In this document: positions 1 through 12,099 of the stretch, piece by piece
Layout of the letters: each line of letters opens with the position of its first letter
Position numbering within the stretch: position 1 is the stretch's first letter
Assembly: GCA_034190875.2 (NCBI GenBank)
Contig: CM067343.1
Span: forward strand, 13,831,648-13,895,647
From: Urechis unicinctus
Taxonomy: Eukaryota > Annelida > Polychaeta > Xenopneusta > Urechidae
DNA: 64,000 nucleotides
Reading direction: 5' to 3'
The notes under the pieces: generated by a model
What the model was told of the DNA's origin: nothing
The model's database searches: none
What the model saw: only the letters and a program-made list of their open reading frames with translations
Translations under genes and position numbers: made by a program

Positions 1-330
1 TACGTTAAATCATCAGGCTTATCGGATTTCAACCATTAGCTCGTTGTCTGACGTATGGTAATATTCGCATATAATTAAAGCAATTTATTGTCGTTAAATG
101 GAATATATATGCTTACAGATACTCAGAATTGTGAACGGTGACAAGTAAACAAGGTTTGGCTACAACGCCCACCCGATTATACTACATTTGTTTATACAAG
201 GTGCAAACATGAAGTTATTGGATGGTTGGCACTCAACAAACATGGATAGAATCGGGTATTCTATTGCCCACATTTGCCCACTTGTTCCTAGATCCTGACA
301 AGGAGCGTCACTCTAAGCCTGCTGATTCAT
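1..330. other. AT-rich sequence, nothing recognised
   Basis: No open frame, RNA gene or repeat could be assigned here. It lies just outside the inverted macro-repeat block that begins at about 330. The homologous unit sequence beyond 27050 could not be followed into this stretch by eye. Confidence 0.4.
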
Positions 331-1425
331 GTTCATATTTACATTGAAGTATGCGGGTAGCGCATTTTGAGTGTGTTAGTCGGCGTTAACGTTTATTATA
401 GGTGCTTGGGATTTGGAGCATGTGCTGTCGTACAAAGTGGCAAAAATGTATCCAAGGCAAGACATTTGCCGTAGACAAATGGAGACTTTATTGGAAGCGC
501 GATGGTAATCTCCATTGTTATAGCTCATCGTCCTAACAAATGGGATATTATGTACCCCTTTTCAGAGCGAAAGTGCGTTAGATATATCATTGAACTGTAA
601 GAAACGAATATTAACTTTGTATTACTATTGGCTTTATCGCTAATTATTGGGGTAAAAAACATTTCAATTGAATCAAAGCACATGCTACACCCGTAATGTA
701 TGATATTAACCGCTACATTAGCAAAACATTGTGCCCGTTGAGTGAGGTAGATTAGAACTGAACCATGGAAACCCCTATATCCCTTTCTGCTAGTTGACCA
801 TGCACAGTGGTAGAGACAAACTGTGATAATAGTTTCTACAATAGAACAAGTATAATTATATCGAACGGAATATTTTAACAAAACTGGTAAACTTATCACT
901 TTCAATCTCAAAAGCATTATAAAAAAAAAAACGGTAGTCGTGTACGAAGCTTGACCCGCATACATACTTATTCTTGAGGTGTTTATATGTAACGAACATG
1001 CACCAAATGTAAGTAGGTAAACCTCGGAAGCAGAGAACAGGTAACAGAAAGAGGTTTGAAACAACCTATCCTTGCTGTGGCCATCTGTTTGAATAACAAG
1101 TGTTTCCATGGTTGCTTATTAATATAATTAGATATGTGTTATGAAGTAACGGAACCGTGATGTAATTTACTAACGTCGTATTTGAGGAAAAACAATTGGC
1201 TTCAATGTCTATACCTGCATATTTTGGGATGATCTTCCATGTAACTGAGTTTCCCCCCCCATATTCGAATTATTAGCGGGTTAGAAAATTGCTAGTGATT
1301 TTAGCATCAATAATATTTGACTAAGCAGCATGAATGATAGCATTTAGATAAACATATCTCCTGGTTTTGAAGCAAAATCTTACAGGAAAGGAAAATAATG
1401 CGTAACGACCTATTAATTATAGCTG

Positions 1426-1470
1426 TCAAATCTTGTTTGAAAACAAGAAATCTTGTTTGAAAACAAGATA
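1426..1470. repeat. Two tandem ~20-bp perfect hairpin repeats
   Basis: The sequence contains the motif aatcttgtttgaaaacaag twice in succession. Each copy is itself an inverted repeat (CTTGTTT, two bases, AAACAAG). No function is implied. It could be a slippage product or a small cruciform. Confidence 0.8.
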
Positions 1471-2499
1471 GTATTCATCGACACTAATTGATTGCATAAA
1501 ACCAATGGTAACTCAAACAATGTGCGGACGAGATAGCGTGGCTAAAGCAGCCGCCTTAAATATAAACTGAAATAAATGCACTGACAAATCAGCAGCTGCA
1601 TTTAAGTTCAACTCGTTTGGGAAATGTTACTTTAAGCTGACGACTTGTAAGGGACAGCGGATTATGCAAATGATAATCTATGTCACTAGTTGCTGCAATC
1701 GAATAAGCTGCAATAACCTTGAGGTGAATGAGCGCAGTTTGGCTGTAGATTATCGACGAATCTGGTAACAATCGCTCACCCCACGGCTTTGAAGTAAGCG
1801 ATGCGAAGTCTAAAATAATAGTATGAAGCATTACATGCTGGCAGCATTATTATATTCATGTTTGTGGGCGATGCGGTCATGTGCAATTTGTGATTATGCT
1901 AAATCCACCAAATAGCATTATTGCATTGTTACTGAATCGACACCAGTCCCAACTTTGGGATACATAGCACATATCTTTGCTTAAGGCCTAATCTGTTTGC
2001 TCCATCATTTCATGCGCCTAGGGCTTCACATGCATTCATCATAGGCTATATTGCATGATATGAATTTACCCCATCGAAGATGAAAATGTAATCCGTTCAT
2101 TGACCTCATATGTATGATGGTCGGTGTTACAAGAAAGAAGAAGAACGATGATCGAATACTATTTGTTATTATTATATTATAGGTTGTCCACCTTAACTGG
2201 AGTGAGGTACTCTAGAGATTGTTGCGTTTTCGCCTTAAACTGTGACAATACCCTACAGAGGAGGCGCGGGATTTTAAGGAGATAATAAATTAATGGAACG
2301 TTAAACAATGAATGAATATTCGCGCTACATCTTAAGAGACATTGGTCCACGCTCTTTTGCTGGCACGTAGGTAAACAACTGTTTTATATGTTCAATGCAC
2401 ATTGATAAAATATATGGATACAGTAATCACAGTTTCTGCTGATAAAATATGGTGTGCATTTCAACAGAATCAGTCATCTGCAAAACGTGAGGCAGTCAT

Positions 2500-2760
2500 G
2501 CAACGCGTGGCGCAATCAACGTGACGCTGTCGGCCCACTGTGCACATTCATGCTATTGGCGATACGCTGACAGCGTGAATTGCAGCATAACACACAGGAC
2601 ATGTCAGTCCTAACAATCACCAGAATGACAGGTACCAGGGCGTTAGCAGCTATTTTGACAGTCAAACATGATAAATTTATATGAGTTAGAATGAACCGTA
2701 AGATTTCACCTTGGTGTACTTGATTCTTTACATTCGGCGTTTTTACCACACCTTCTACAG
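2500..2760 (-). repeat. Inverted copy of the segment found at 47510-47795 and 35590-35725
   Basis: On the minus strand this reads through the same words as 47510-47700 in unit 3, including the translated run PNVKNQV. Unit 2 keeps a shortened version at 35590-35725, and unit 1 lacks it. Its presence in the old inverted arm shows that the longer arrangement in unit 3 is the ancestral one. The frame has no recognisable domain. Confidence 0.75.
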
Positions 2761-2999
2761 GTAAAATGAATGAATCATCTTTGTCTTAAGTCACATCCAT
2801 GGTTGTCTTGGGATTGTGACTTAACTAGGGTGACATCTATGTTAAGATTTCTGTTTAGCCTGAAGATCAACATTGATCCTAACATCATGAATGCTGCATC
2901 AGTGAATATCAAGACAAATTGTAGTTTGAATTGGGAAACCTGACTAAAGATGAACACGGGGTCCTAGTGTCTGATCTTGATTGATGCAAGAAGTGTGCC

Positions 3000-3435
3000 T
3001 GTCCGTGTGCTTGGATTAACCTCATCACTCATCTGCCCTCACAATACCCATGAACAAATCATGACATATTGCATGGCTTCATTGAAATGCTAAGCTTTAT
3101 CAACCTATATAACCTTGTTCCTGGGCGGTAATTTGTCTGTGTCATTCACACGGCTGTAATTCATGCCCCGTTTTCCTGTAAGTGCCTTTCAAGATATTCC
3201 AAATCACAGCAGTAAAGCATGCACGCTCGTCGAGTCACATACTGTAGCATCAAGTACTTCGATCAATCACTATACAACAAGTGTAGCTTTACTCTACAGC
3301 CAAACATTTTTCTACAGAGGGTCAAGGACAAATGAGATTACATCGTAGCTGCATCGCGACTAAATGCTAAGCCATCAATCACCCAATGTAATACCAGCTA
3401 TATCGTGGATTACGCTGGACGTAATATCCATATAC
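3000..3435 (-). repeat. Old inverted copy of unit segment 24.56-24.98 kb
   Basis: The minus strand matches the unit in order. It includes the CTACATTTGTTGTATAGTG-like word, the words around the GATCGAAGTACT site, and the segment with gcaatatgtcatgatttg. Near 3390-3430 the reverse of agctatatcgtggattacgc matches the unit words at 24590-24620. The match stops near 3440. Confidence 0.75.
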
Positions 3436-3439
3436 GGAA

Positions 3440-4040
3440 TCGATGCCGGGGTAAAGTGTATATTTTTATTAAAACAGATATGATATGCCTGATTTCAAAG
3501 GGAACTATAGGCCATTGAGTGTGCTTTGCCGCCGAGCGATACAAAAGGCTGGTTTTGATAGACAAACTGTTATCAATGTATGGTCTATATAAAATGATAA
3601 ACGACAGTATGTTGATTTTGATGAGTACGACAATGAAGGGGCGATTTGACAGATAGTTTCCATTCCCTGACGGTAGCTTCCGAGTAATAACAAACAAAAT
3701 TACTTCCATACTCTCTGTTTTTACTTGAGCATAACTAATTACAATCAATGCAGCGTTGCCAGTCGTATCAAAATTGAAAGTTTTGGTGGAAACTTTATGT
3801 TCGAAAAACGCATCAAATACCTGCTGTCACTGCGAAATGGCTGAATACTGTCCATGTAATGTTCATCATGGAGAAGCCAAGTTCCTGTTTAGCTCCCAAG
3901 GGGAACCTCCCGTGGTGGCCAATGTTGTATGTAATCTTTGCAATTTGTCTGATCTTAATAAACGAGTATGTACATATCTTGTTTGTCGCTAAAGCAGTTT
4001 TTAAATAACGGCTGTATATGGTGAGCCTAAAATCCGACAT
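3440..4040. other. Rearranged, unassigned stretch
   Basis: A short word near 3615 (gattttgatgagtacgacaa) resembles the unit sequence near 21285 in direct orientation. This suggests another scrambled fragment, but I could not extend the match. The open frames here (up to 112 codons, either strand) have no recognisable domain. Confidence 0.35.
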
Positions 4041-4440
4041 GTTGGGTATGTTACTAAGAATACTACAACCATCCTCAAAATTCGTCATCTAAATTTGATG
4101 ATAGTATAGCCGCCAACTTCTTTGTCACCCGTTTACTATTTATTGTCATCTTCGCCATTGCAACAATACATCAATTTAATTTCTAATCTGATTCGTCTGT
4201 GCAGAACTAGAAAAAAAAAGCGCTGCCGCAGAGCCATGGTCCATCTTGTTCGGCATTTAACCTGAGTGCTTTCAGACCACTGTCTGATTGCTTAAAAAAC
4301 GCAAAGAGATGCTTAAGTGAATTAGGTAGACAGCACTGCTCATAAAAAAACCTGATCCCTGTTGTTTTAAAGTGTCATAAGGGTATTAGAACCAAAAATA
4401 TGATGGTTTAATTGGTGACGAATGGGCACATATCATCCCC
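4040..4440 (+). repeat. Direct copy of 45945-46360 (unit 3 insert)
   Basis: In plus orientation the words around 4110-4180 (tttattgtcatcttcgccat) match 46030-46060. The words around 4395-4420 (atatgatggtttaatt) match 46330-46350. The flanking blocks on both sides are inverted relative to the array, so this piece is a local inversion nested in the inverted arm. Confidence 0.7.
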
Positions 4441-4549
4441 TGATAAACCACCGGCCCAGACCGCACGCGGGTTACATGCGTGCTGACCCGTTGCATACCA
4501 CTTCACTTTAAAAGGTGTGTCGGGTGGCTTACTAAAAAATAATAATCCT

Positions 4550-4790
4550 GTATCTAAAATACTGGGTTTGGCAAGGGAAAGTCAATTACTCTCCCGAGCA
4601 TAGGATCGACAAATTCCATGACAGGGCATAATCTAAAGCAAAAGCTCTTGATGTAGTTCATTTGCAATATGAAAAATCTTATCCCGCCTGTTAATGTGTG
4701 CAAGGTATTCAATGCAAGAGCTGCACGTTTAAGCATCAGGTAGAAATCAAAATCAACATTAGCCCGGCACTTCGTAACCAAACGGTAATC
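4550..4790 (-). repeat. Old inverted copy of unit segment 24.34-24.54 kb
   Basis: The minus strand matches the stretch containing ttgattttgattgcttcc and catatgcttgggagagtaatt. The longer unit 2 form (34840-35055) is the closer match, because unit 1 lacks the 'gggagagtaatt' part. Confidence 0.8.
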
Positions 4791-5139
4791 GAGGCGGTAA
4801 CATCGCTCTGTCTGCGTGTACTTAGTAGATTTGGTTGATGGAAGCTGCCAGTCTATGCCCCGGTCAAATCATTGCGTCCTGGTGTGAGAACATTGTGTCA
4901 TTTAATGCTTTAGCTATGGTGTGCTTTGGTTACCTCCGATGTCTTGGCATGTCAGATTATCTAAAGCACTGAATGGCTGATAACGGAGCTGTCTAACCAA
5001 GCTCACGACATAAACATCTGTACATAAAAAACATCCATTTCAGTTGCTACTAATCGAGACAATCTCAATGACGCCTAAATTGAATCCCCACCCAAATTTC
5101 TAATCATAACTGCCCCGACATTTGATGCAACAATCATTG

Positions 5140-5890
5140 ATCAGAATTTTTTAGCCACTAAAACGTTACTCGAAAATCACAGCATGCTGCGTAATGACTT
5201 CAACGCTTCTTCTTCAACATGGTCTTAAGCATTGAATTATGGATTTACATTGTGTATGATTGCTGTTTACGCTATCACTGGTGGAATGCATCATAGCTTA
5301 CCTCCATACCTGATAAATGACGTGCTTATCATTGCATGCAGTTCCTGCATTGATTTAGAGGGCTGCCATCATTAAGGGAAGAGAGAAAAACCGCAAATTA
5401 GTGGTGGCGAAGAGATCGCTGTCAAATATTATGTCAGCGTTTTCGGGAATAGCGCTTGAAGCCATGTACATATATAATGACATAAATCCAAAGGTAGATA
5501 TATCGTCGGCTTCAGAGGAATAATCTCCGTAAGATACGCTCATCCCCTGAAATTGCTTCAAAATCCTACATCATTCCAACATGCTCCGAGCACTCACAAA
5601 TGACAATGCAACCCAGAGCTTGATGTTGAATGTTTCAAACAACCGTAAGATTATGACGATGGTTTCGACCTTTGCATTAAATTTAGCAAGCGCTGTCGTA
5701 CTCATCAAAATCAAATATAACACGAAAAGGCAAATCGAGAATTGTGTATTTGCTGCGTGACAAATATAAACGTAAATTTCGACCAGTGCATAGAATGGTC
5801 ACATCGTTGGCATATTCGGAATATTCATCAATGTCTTGTGTTTTTATCAAGTCGCCTTGTATGTAACAACTAAGTTCTAGGCAGTACACA
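5140..5890 (-). repeat. Old inverted copy of unit segment 21.19-21.89 kb, with a degenerate frame
   Basis: The minus strand at 5410-5560 encodes a run with GDYSSEADDISTFGFMSLY and ASSAIPENADIIFDS. This corresponds to EDYSSKARNISSFAFMSLY and ASSAIPDNADIIFDS in the tandem units, and a third version lies at 46710-46830. Comparing 43 aligned codons with unit 4, I count 6 synonymous and 13 amino-acid-changing codons. That is close to neutral expectation, so a functional protein is not supported. The upstream part (5683-5889) aligns with the unit at 21250-21440, with stops and shifts. Confidence 0.8.
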
Positions 5891-6560
5891 TTAGAACTAA
5901 GTTCGGATTCCCTGACTACCCCGCCATTTAACTGTTTGCCGGCTAATCGTAAGCACCGATGTAGAGTACGAAGTGGTTTGACGCAGGCTGATACGACTTT
6001 CCTCAGGTGCCTTCTGAATCAAGCACGATTTTCTTACAGATTCATCAAGGACGAATTGACCGCCTTGGTTGACCAGATACTCCTGGACAAGTAGAGGTCG
6101 CACCACAGGGTCGCGTTTCGGCCTGCAGGTCATTCTGATGATTTACTGAGCAATATCGTTTAATAGAACTATCGCACATATCTTACATATGACACATCCA
6201 CAACCTATACAGGCATAACACGGTGTCTTGCTCGTATTAAATTCGAAATCGGCTACACCTTTGTTTTTCAAACACGCGGAGCCATTTCTGCCAGAGTTTT
6301 GATCAAGGAAGAATCATGTTTACCACATACCCTATGAGGCGGATGTTACCCACCTATCAACACACAATGTACAATCGCCAGTCGATCTTAAGGCAAATCT
6401 CTTCTTACCTTCTGAGTATGTTCTTTATGGGGTATTATTAGCAGTACAAGGACGGTTGATCTCGCAATGCGGGGAATGAAGCTACTCCTCAAGGCTGTCA
6501 ATTATAATAAATCAGGCTCATTCAGCTTACACATGGGTTGCTATCCTGATTTAAATACAT
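5885..6560 (-). repeat. Old inverted copy of unit segment 20.3-20.9 kb plus 31.1-31.48 kb
   Basis: The minus strand matches, in order, the unit words around 20310-20380 (ggagtttatgtatgtaaatc), 20480-20790, the segment 31130-31400 that unit 1 lacks, and the tRNA-like block near 31489. The presence of the 31130-31400 segment here shows that unit 1 lost it. Around 6290-6350 the HRACGK frame is retained without indels for about 19 codons. Confidence 0.8.
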
Positions 6561-6679
6561 AAACTCCCAATACTGGGAGACTCCAAAAAGACCAAGTAGA
6601 TGTGGTATAATAATGATACGCACAGCTACAGAACATTTCGTGATAGTTTGGCCCAAGAGGCGAGTCGATCAATCAGTAG

Positions 6680-6990
6680 TATCAGACTGAGGGACAGCTA
6701 TATACAAACGTCATAACATTGCAGATTTCTTGGTTGAAAATATCAACGATCTCCGATAAATCTGAGACATCATAGCGTGGAAACGCAGAGGTAGATTGTA
6801 CAGGTAAGGCTTTGCATCTGTGCGCTTGGCAACGACATACATACAATAGAACCGCATTAATCGCTGCGTATGCACCGTTAGCTGATAGGGAATACACTTG
6901 TCTTGTTTGAGATATTTCATAGGATAGGTGTCATCGCCGGCGATAATCTGCTGTCTGTCTTCTTTGGGAACCGCTATGTTCATATATTGG
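6680..6990 (-). repeat. Old inverted copy of unit segment 19.87-20.16 kb
   Basis: On the minus strand, words such as gtttccacgctatgatgtc and acaaccaagaaa match the unit at 20106-20155. The word gcggttctat matches near 20011. The minus-strand frame at 6711-6983 (90 codons) is not preserved in the units. Confidence 0.75.
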
Positions 6991-9330
6991 CGTCATTGCA
7001 TAAATTTCCAATCATTTGAGGGCTAAAGATGTTAATGTGCATGTGCGTAGTACGAACCGCAGCCTTCTTGTACACTTCTGTAGGAAGAGACAAAGCATTA
7101 AGCGTCATTGGTAATTGCAGACATTGCAACAAACCGATATTTTGTATAAAATTTACCCTTCTTTATTTGCCTGTGATATATCGAGAGAGGGACCAAAATC
7201 TCGTCATGTAAAATTGCTAGCATCCGGAACAAAACGCAACATGCTATGCCTGCAACAAGGCAAAGGTGCAAGCGGCAGCAGCTAACCCAAGGCTCAATTC
7301 ACGGCGTATGGGCTTGTGCTCGTTAACGTCCCTCACACTAAGGTCTGAAAGCCACTGTGATTACAAGCCCTGTATCCGATGTCAGCTTTAGAAGTGACGA
7401 GCGTTCGGAAGCATCGAATGTGCACGTAAGGTAATTACTGAGCGCGTAGGCATCTCTGTATGCCAGTTGTGTGCCAATATACATATGTGTAGAGGTTTCA
7501 AATCTGGCTATTTCTATCGCAAGATGATTTCTTGAATGTTTGCATCTTTGCCGTGTTGCTCCGAGCTCTATATATTTAGGGATTATTTTACTACAAAGTT
7601 GAAAGTGATTCTGTCCTTGATCCAAATTGTTTGTTTGAGGGTCATAACAAATAATTTACAACGAGGTGTAACAGAAGAGTTGGCATCGTTGTTCCTGCAT
7701 TATATGGTTGCTCTTTGTGTATTGAGATGTCCAAATAGCCTGAGCCAATAAAATCCAACAAAGGGGTCTGTTTGTCCAACATTGCAACCTTTGGCTTCTA
7801 TCCCATCATGATATGGTGTGCAAGAGCGGAAGTAATTATGACGGTAAAATATTTAATTCGGCCTTCACAATAATACAATATGTGTATGTTGAACACGAAA
7901 ATAGGCACGAGGGAGCGCGTAAGTGATGATGTGGTTTGGGGAAGTTTTCGTTGGCATAGAACAATGATGAAAAAAAATATTCCTCATATAAATGACAACG
8001 TAAACTCAATCAATAAACGATCATTTTGTGCGGTACAAGAAAATTATTTGTAAGGCTCACAACAATTATGAAACATAGTATTCAACCATATTGTCTATAT
8101 ATCTTTAGAGATAGCGAGTTGTATTAATGTTGCTGTTAATAACATGCAGTGCCCTTTAGTTTGTAGCGATCTAGACCAAAAAATTTACTGCAATCTGCTT
8201 ACAACTGAGACCTACACGACGTCTCGCAGACAAATTGTCGACAAACCAATACCGAAAAGGTTAAAGGGTATGCAACGTTGAATCACAGATGACGCACTGA
8301 TTCCCAAGACTCATTCGGAATTAATAATATACTCAACGCGCATTGTTGTTATGCAAAAAACAGGCAAAATGTAATAGCTGATGTTGTTTGTCCATGGTAT
8401 GATTATACCCGTTGTTCAATTAATTTCATGCTGCTTGTCAGTGTATCGTCGGCGTTACTATGACAATGTGCACAAAAAATATGGAATATGGGATCAATCA
8501 ATCTTAACAGAGAAAAGGATGACCACAGCCACCATTAACATAATTGTGTTAATTTCCTTAATGATACAAGCACAAACCAGGTCAGCGACGCCCCTTTCAC
8601 TCATGTTTACAATTCTGGCTAGTTGTTAGGCTACGACGCACCACGCGTATGCGAAATCGTATTTGCTGCAACGCATTGAGAGGAAAAACCAACTATTGAC
8701 CTTCATTGACACAGCCACTGAGAGCTCAGTGACAGTCTGAGCGCTTGGCTAATATTGGCAGAACAAGAGATAACACATACAGAATGAACCTTTCTAAGGA
8801 TATATCAGTGGAAGATAATCTGCAACGTGTTAGACTACGAGTCATTAAACCAGTATACCATTCAACCTTGCTGAGGTTATGAATTTCTTAACTTAAAGCT
8901 GATACAGAAATCAATACGGTTCGAACTTGAAATACATATATATTGTTCCAATGCTCATAGCAACTGGACGATCCATCTCCGTCGTTACATGCCACGACTG
9001 ATGATGTCAAATATGCTCCTGTACTTGAATAAGAATGAGCCAGACTTAAATTGCTGTTCAAGTAAGACTTTTTTATATATGCGCCCTATTACAATCATCA
9101 TTCTAATACTTGATAAGTAATGCACTGGCATCTTGCATTCGCAAAACCTGATGACTCTAAACATCTGCACCGTTGTGTTTGGTAGCATTTGCATCGATAT
9201 CTCTTCATCAGAACGCGTGTTCGAAGCGCCGGTGCACTTAAGGTGGTAAATATAGAAACAGATATCGAGATGGCGCTATCATAGTGCAAAGCAGGTATGC
9301 GCTAAAGTTTCGAAAGGACTCAAATCTATC
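6990..9330. other. 2.3 kb without recognisable feature
   Basis: The open frames here (up to 95 codons: 7338-7625 minus, 7536-7751 plus, 8381-8629 plus) show no recognisable domain and no second copy that I could find. The sequence is AT-rich and presumably non-coding. Homology to the macro-repeat, if any, is too diverged to see by eye. Confidence 0.4.
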
Positions 9331-9339
9331 TTGCTACAC

Positions 9340-9730
9340 TTGAAACAGAATCTGCCAATCATCAACGGTATGCATAAAAAAATCTGTGATTGGCCTATCA
9401 GCGCACACTATATATATACAATTGGTCAGCCTGTCACCGTATATATATAGAGCATTAAGATGCAGCTCACATCTAGAATATGAGAAAGCTTTACTACAGA
9501 TGTCTTTATTGTTTTGGTGGGGAACATAGAAACTGTAGCCTTTCACAATCTATGTGAGGGTAATTCAGCGATACATGAGTACAACCGAGCTCCCAAAACA
9601 GGCAAAAATATCTGGGGCATTAAAGATTCATCTGTTTCACTGAAGGGAGAGATGGATATGGCGGAAGATATTATACTAACGATATTTCACGAACCGGGTG
9701 TCTATTCAATAGGCCACGATCAGCTTGTAG
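9340..9730 (-). repeat. Old inverted copy of unit segment 44.72-45.125 kb
   Basis: The minus strand matches unit 3 from 45125 (gatgattggcagattctg) back through 44870-44930 (the segment with ccctcacatagattttg) to about 44720 (ggcctattgaat). On the plus strand it carries the first two thirds of a 113-codon frame (9514-9855). The same frame read on the minus strand of the units keeps LTIFHE, then GV, then SIGH. Over 22 codons I count 2 synonymous and 7 changing codons, which gives no evidence of constraint. Confidence 0.8.
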
Positions 9731-9734
9731 TGAA

Positions 9735-10040
9735 TTCGGTAGCTGCCATGATTAAATCGCAGCACGGTTGCACATATCAATTTGTCTGCTCCGGCATAAC
9801 AACCGCACCTCACGCTGGTAATGAATTGTATAATGTATATGAAAACATTGCGTAGGCAATGGAGAGTCGTTTTAACACAACAGCAATCAGGAAATCCAAT
9901 CTACAGCTCCCGCTAGACAACGCATCTCATTAAATTTGTAGGTCGAAAATGTGGATTCTCTGCAATCGCTGGCTGTACATTTTTTCAAGCCTGGATGATG
10001 ATTAATTATTGTTTGACAGATATATTGAGTCGTAGATAAT
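9735..10040. other. Unassigned stretch; tail of a 113-codon open frame
   Basis: Positions 9735-9855 continue the open frame that begins in the neighbouring repeat block, but no homologous sequence was found in the tandem units. The frame lacks recognisable motifs. Nothing else is seen here. Confidence 0.3.
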
Positions 10041-10230
10041 ATTACAATCATTTTCATGAGGTTATTGTGGCTTAATCCGTTGCAGCAACTAGTATCATCG
10101 GTTTTCATTTGCGTAAACATTACCTCCCTCAAGTCTCAAGCTTTACGCAGCCTCTTCCATTCCCAGGCCCACGATTGTACTCAAAGGTGATAACCATTAG
10201 GTACTATACAAATGGCTACTATATTTACGA
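10040..10230 (+). repeat. Direct copy of 46530-46670
   Basis: In the same orientation, the words ttgcagcaactagtatcatcgg and gccattaggtactata match gcaggaactagtacaatcgg and gccattaggtactgca in the unit 3 insert. A weaker relative of the first word also occurs at 1660-1700 (inverted) and at 25980-26030. The word family is therefore itself duplicated inside the macro-repeat. Confidence 0.75.
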
Positions 10231-11070
10231 TAACCTCAGACTCGTCTATACCAGCACTATCGGCAAGTCGGGATATTCTCTCCATGTATCCATTTGATTT
10301 GCACAAGCGATTCGACGACTCTGAGGTCAATCGGGTGTTCTGGCAAAAATATTGTTGGCTTTGCCGGTTTGTGCCGGAAGAATTTATAATATTAATGAAT
10401 TGTTAAATAATCAATAGCGGCCATTTCTTGATTCTTTCCCGTCCTGCTGTAGATAGTACCACCAGGTCTTGTGAGCTGCATCACAATATTTTATTTTATA
10501 ATTAAATTACAAAACAGTAAAATCACATCCTAAGAGTATTATTTCCTAATACGCACTCAAATATACATTGATCATTAAGTATAGGTTTTCAGTGTTGTTT
10601 TCTTCGTCAACATTGCATATCACAAGTTGTTCTAAAACACAACTTACGGAGGGCTCCTTAAAAAGTATTAGCTCAAATGATATCGATTGGTGATAAAGTT
10701 CCAGGCTAATTTTGATTTTAATTGCATCCTGATGCTAGAGAGATCTGATTTAGGTTACCTAGCTAGATCAGTACAGTAAGCACAACTAATACCTCGCACA
10801 TCCCAAGCCATGATTGTTCATATTGCAATCAAGCAGCGAAATAAGATCGATCTGTCGTATCTACTGCTTTTTCTTTGGTTTCAACCATATATGGCTTCTT
10901 TGCATATATTTTTACTTAGAAGAGTTAGAGACTTTACCTCGCCTAACCCGCTATGTTAGACAAAGGAAGAGTATTATCTAGAAAACTAACAGACACAACT
11001 TTGAAATGACGGGGTATGCAGCAGGTCTGCATGCATTAAAAGCGCGTGTTGATTCATCAGAGGATGTAAT
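10230..11070. other. Mostly unassigned; short resemblance to 24.35-24.42 kb
   Basis: Positions 10705-10820 share scattered words with the unit near 24350-24420 (attgcatcctgatgct, then acctcgcacatc), in direct orientation but interrupted. The rest shows nothing recognisable. Confidence 0.35.
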
Positions 11071-11205
11071 GTTACGATGCGTCACCAATTAAACCGTCGT
11101 ATATTTTATCGTGATGCTTGTTTTACTGTTTAGATTACGATGCAAGTAAATATCCCAAGAATCGTGTCGTTTTATGTGTAATGTTGCAACCTGCGTGTCC
11201 GAGGC
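11070..11205 (-). repeat. Inverted copy of 46195-46365
   Basis: The reverse complement of 46195-46365 matches this stretch closely, for example gattacgatgcaagta and aatgttgcaacctgc. The same segment also has a direct copy at about 4390-4440. The unit 3 insert is therefore represented twice in the left arm, in opposite orientations. Confidence 0.75.
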
Positions 11206-11209
11206 ATCT

Positions 11210-11720
11210 CCTTCTATTTTTAGATAATATAGATACAATGGTCTGAAAAAACCATACGGGTACCACGCGGTTAAATTCTAAATAACTGTGGCCAAGTCTC
11301 CATAGCAGGCTTTTTTACATTTTCCATTTTGAACTGACAAAGTAGATTTGAAACGAAATTGACGTATATTTGCAAAGGCAAAGATGCCAATAAATAGTCA
11401 AAAGGTGACGCGGAAGGTTCAAACGAAATATATTATCAATTTCTAAGGAATAATATGCATTATAAAAGATTAGTAATTCATGTAACCTGCACATTGATGA
11501 CAGTTTGCCCATCAAGGGTAAACTTCTGTATCGCATCTGTTAGTGCAAAGGTGCAGGCAAAGTTTCCTTTGAAACCTGAAATGTGATAGTTGCTTAACTA
11601 ATTACATACTCTCATAACCATTCTGCCCCGGCATCAATTCCGCATTAGAATATTGCGTCCATCGTACTTCATGAAAAAGCTGGTATTGTATTCGGTGATT
11701 GACGGCTTAGCGCTCCGTCG
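11210..11720. other. Unassigned stretch
   Basis: I see no repeat match or recognisable coding frame. The 73-codon minus-strand frame at 11315-11536 has no identifiable motif. Confidence 0.3.
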
Positions 11721-12090
11721 TGACGCAGATACAAGTTATGTCTTTGCCTTTTAACCCTTTTAACCCGTAGCTGTACAGTATAGTTATACCTGCTGTATAT
11801 TGATAATTATATATGTCTACAGTGGCGGCAACGAATGCCGAAAATGATACCGTCTGTGACTGTATAAGCATTCATGCTTTACTGCTATGTCTTGTTTTAT
11901 CTTTAAATTCTCTGTTGAGATACTCACAGAGAAACAGGGCTTACGTACAACAGTGTGAATGGAAGAGATTTTTTTTTGTTCAGGTACACGGACACCTGGG
12001 TTAGTAATACGCAGCCTCTCGATGAAGCAATGCAATATGTAATGATTTGTGCAGAGACGATTTGAGGGCAGATGAATGATGAGGTTTATA
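11720..12090 (+). repeat. Old direct copy of unit segment 24.65-25.00 kb
   Basis: In plus orientation, cagtgtgaatggaagaga matches cagtgtgaatggcagaga at 24860. The words gcaatgcaatatgtaatgatttg and gggcagatgaatgatgagg match 24935-25000. The same unit segment also has an inverted copy at 3000-3435, so the left arm holds at least two independent copies. Confidence 0.8.
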
Positions 12091-12099
12091 CTGGCACAC

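Larger units (their letters stand above)
330..2850 (-). repeat. Old inverted copy of the macro-repeat (matches 25.02-27.06 kb)
   Basis: Read on the minus strand, this block follows the macro-repeat unit in order. The stretch around 500-530 matches 26885-26915 (tagctataa..atggagattacc). Positions 360-420 match 26985-27050, 770-830 match 26590-26660 (cacagtttgtctcta), 1590-1700 match 25980-26080, 1830-2130 match 25260-25540, and 2780-2840 match 25020-25060. Divergence is substantial, with many small indels, so this copy is much older than the tandem units. The open frames in it (for example 525-1109 on the minus strand, 194 codons) have no recognisable domain and are not kept open in the homologous units, so I do not call genes. 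Confidence 0.85.

Noticed and set aside
525-1109. 194-codon minus-strand open frame, the longest in the window
   Set aside because: It lies in the old inverted repeat block. The homologous unit sequence (26.3-26.9 kb) is not open in the matching frame, and no domain is recognisable.
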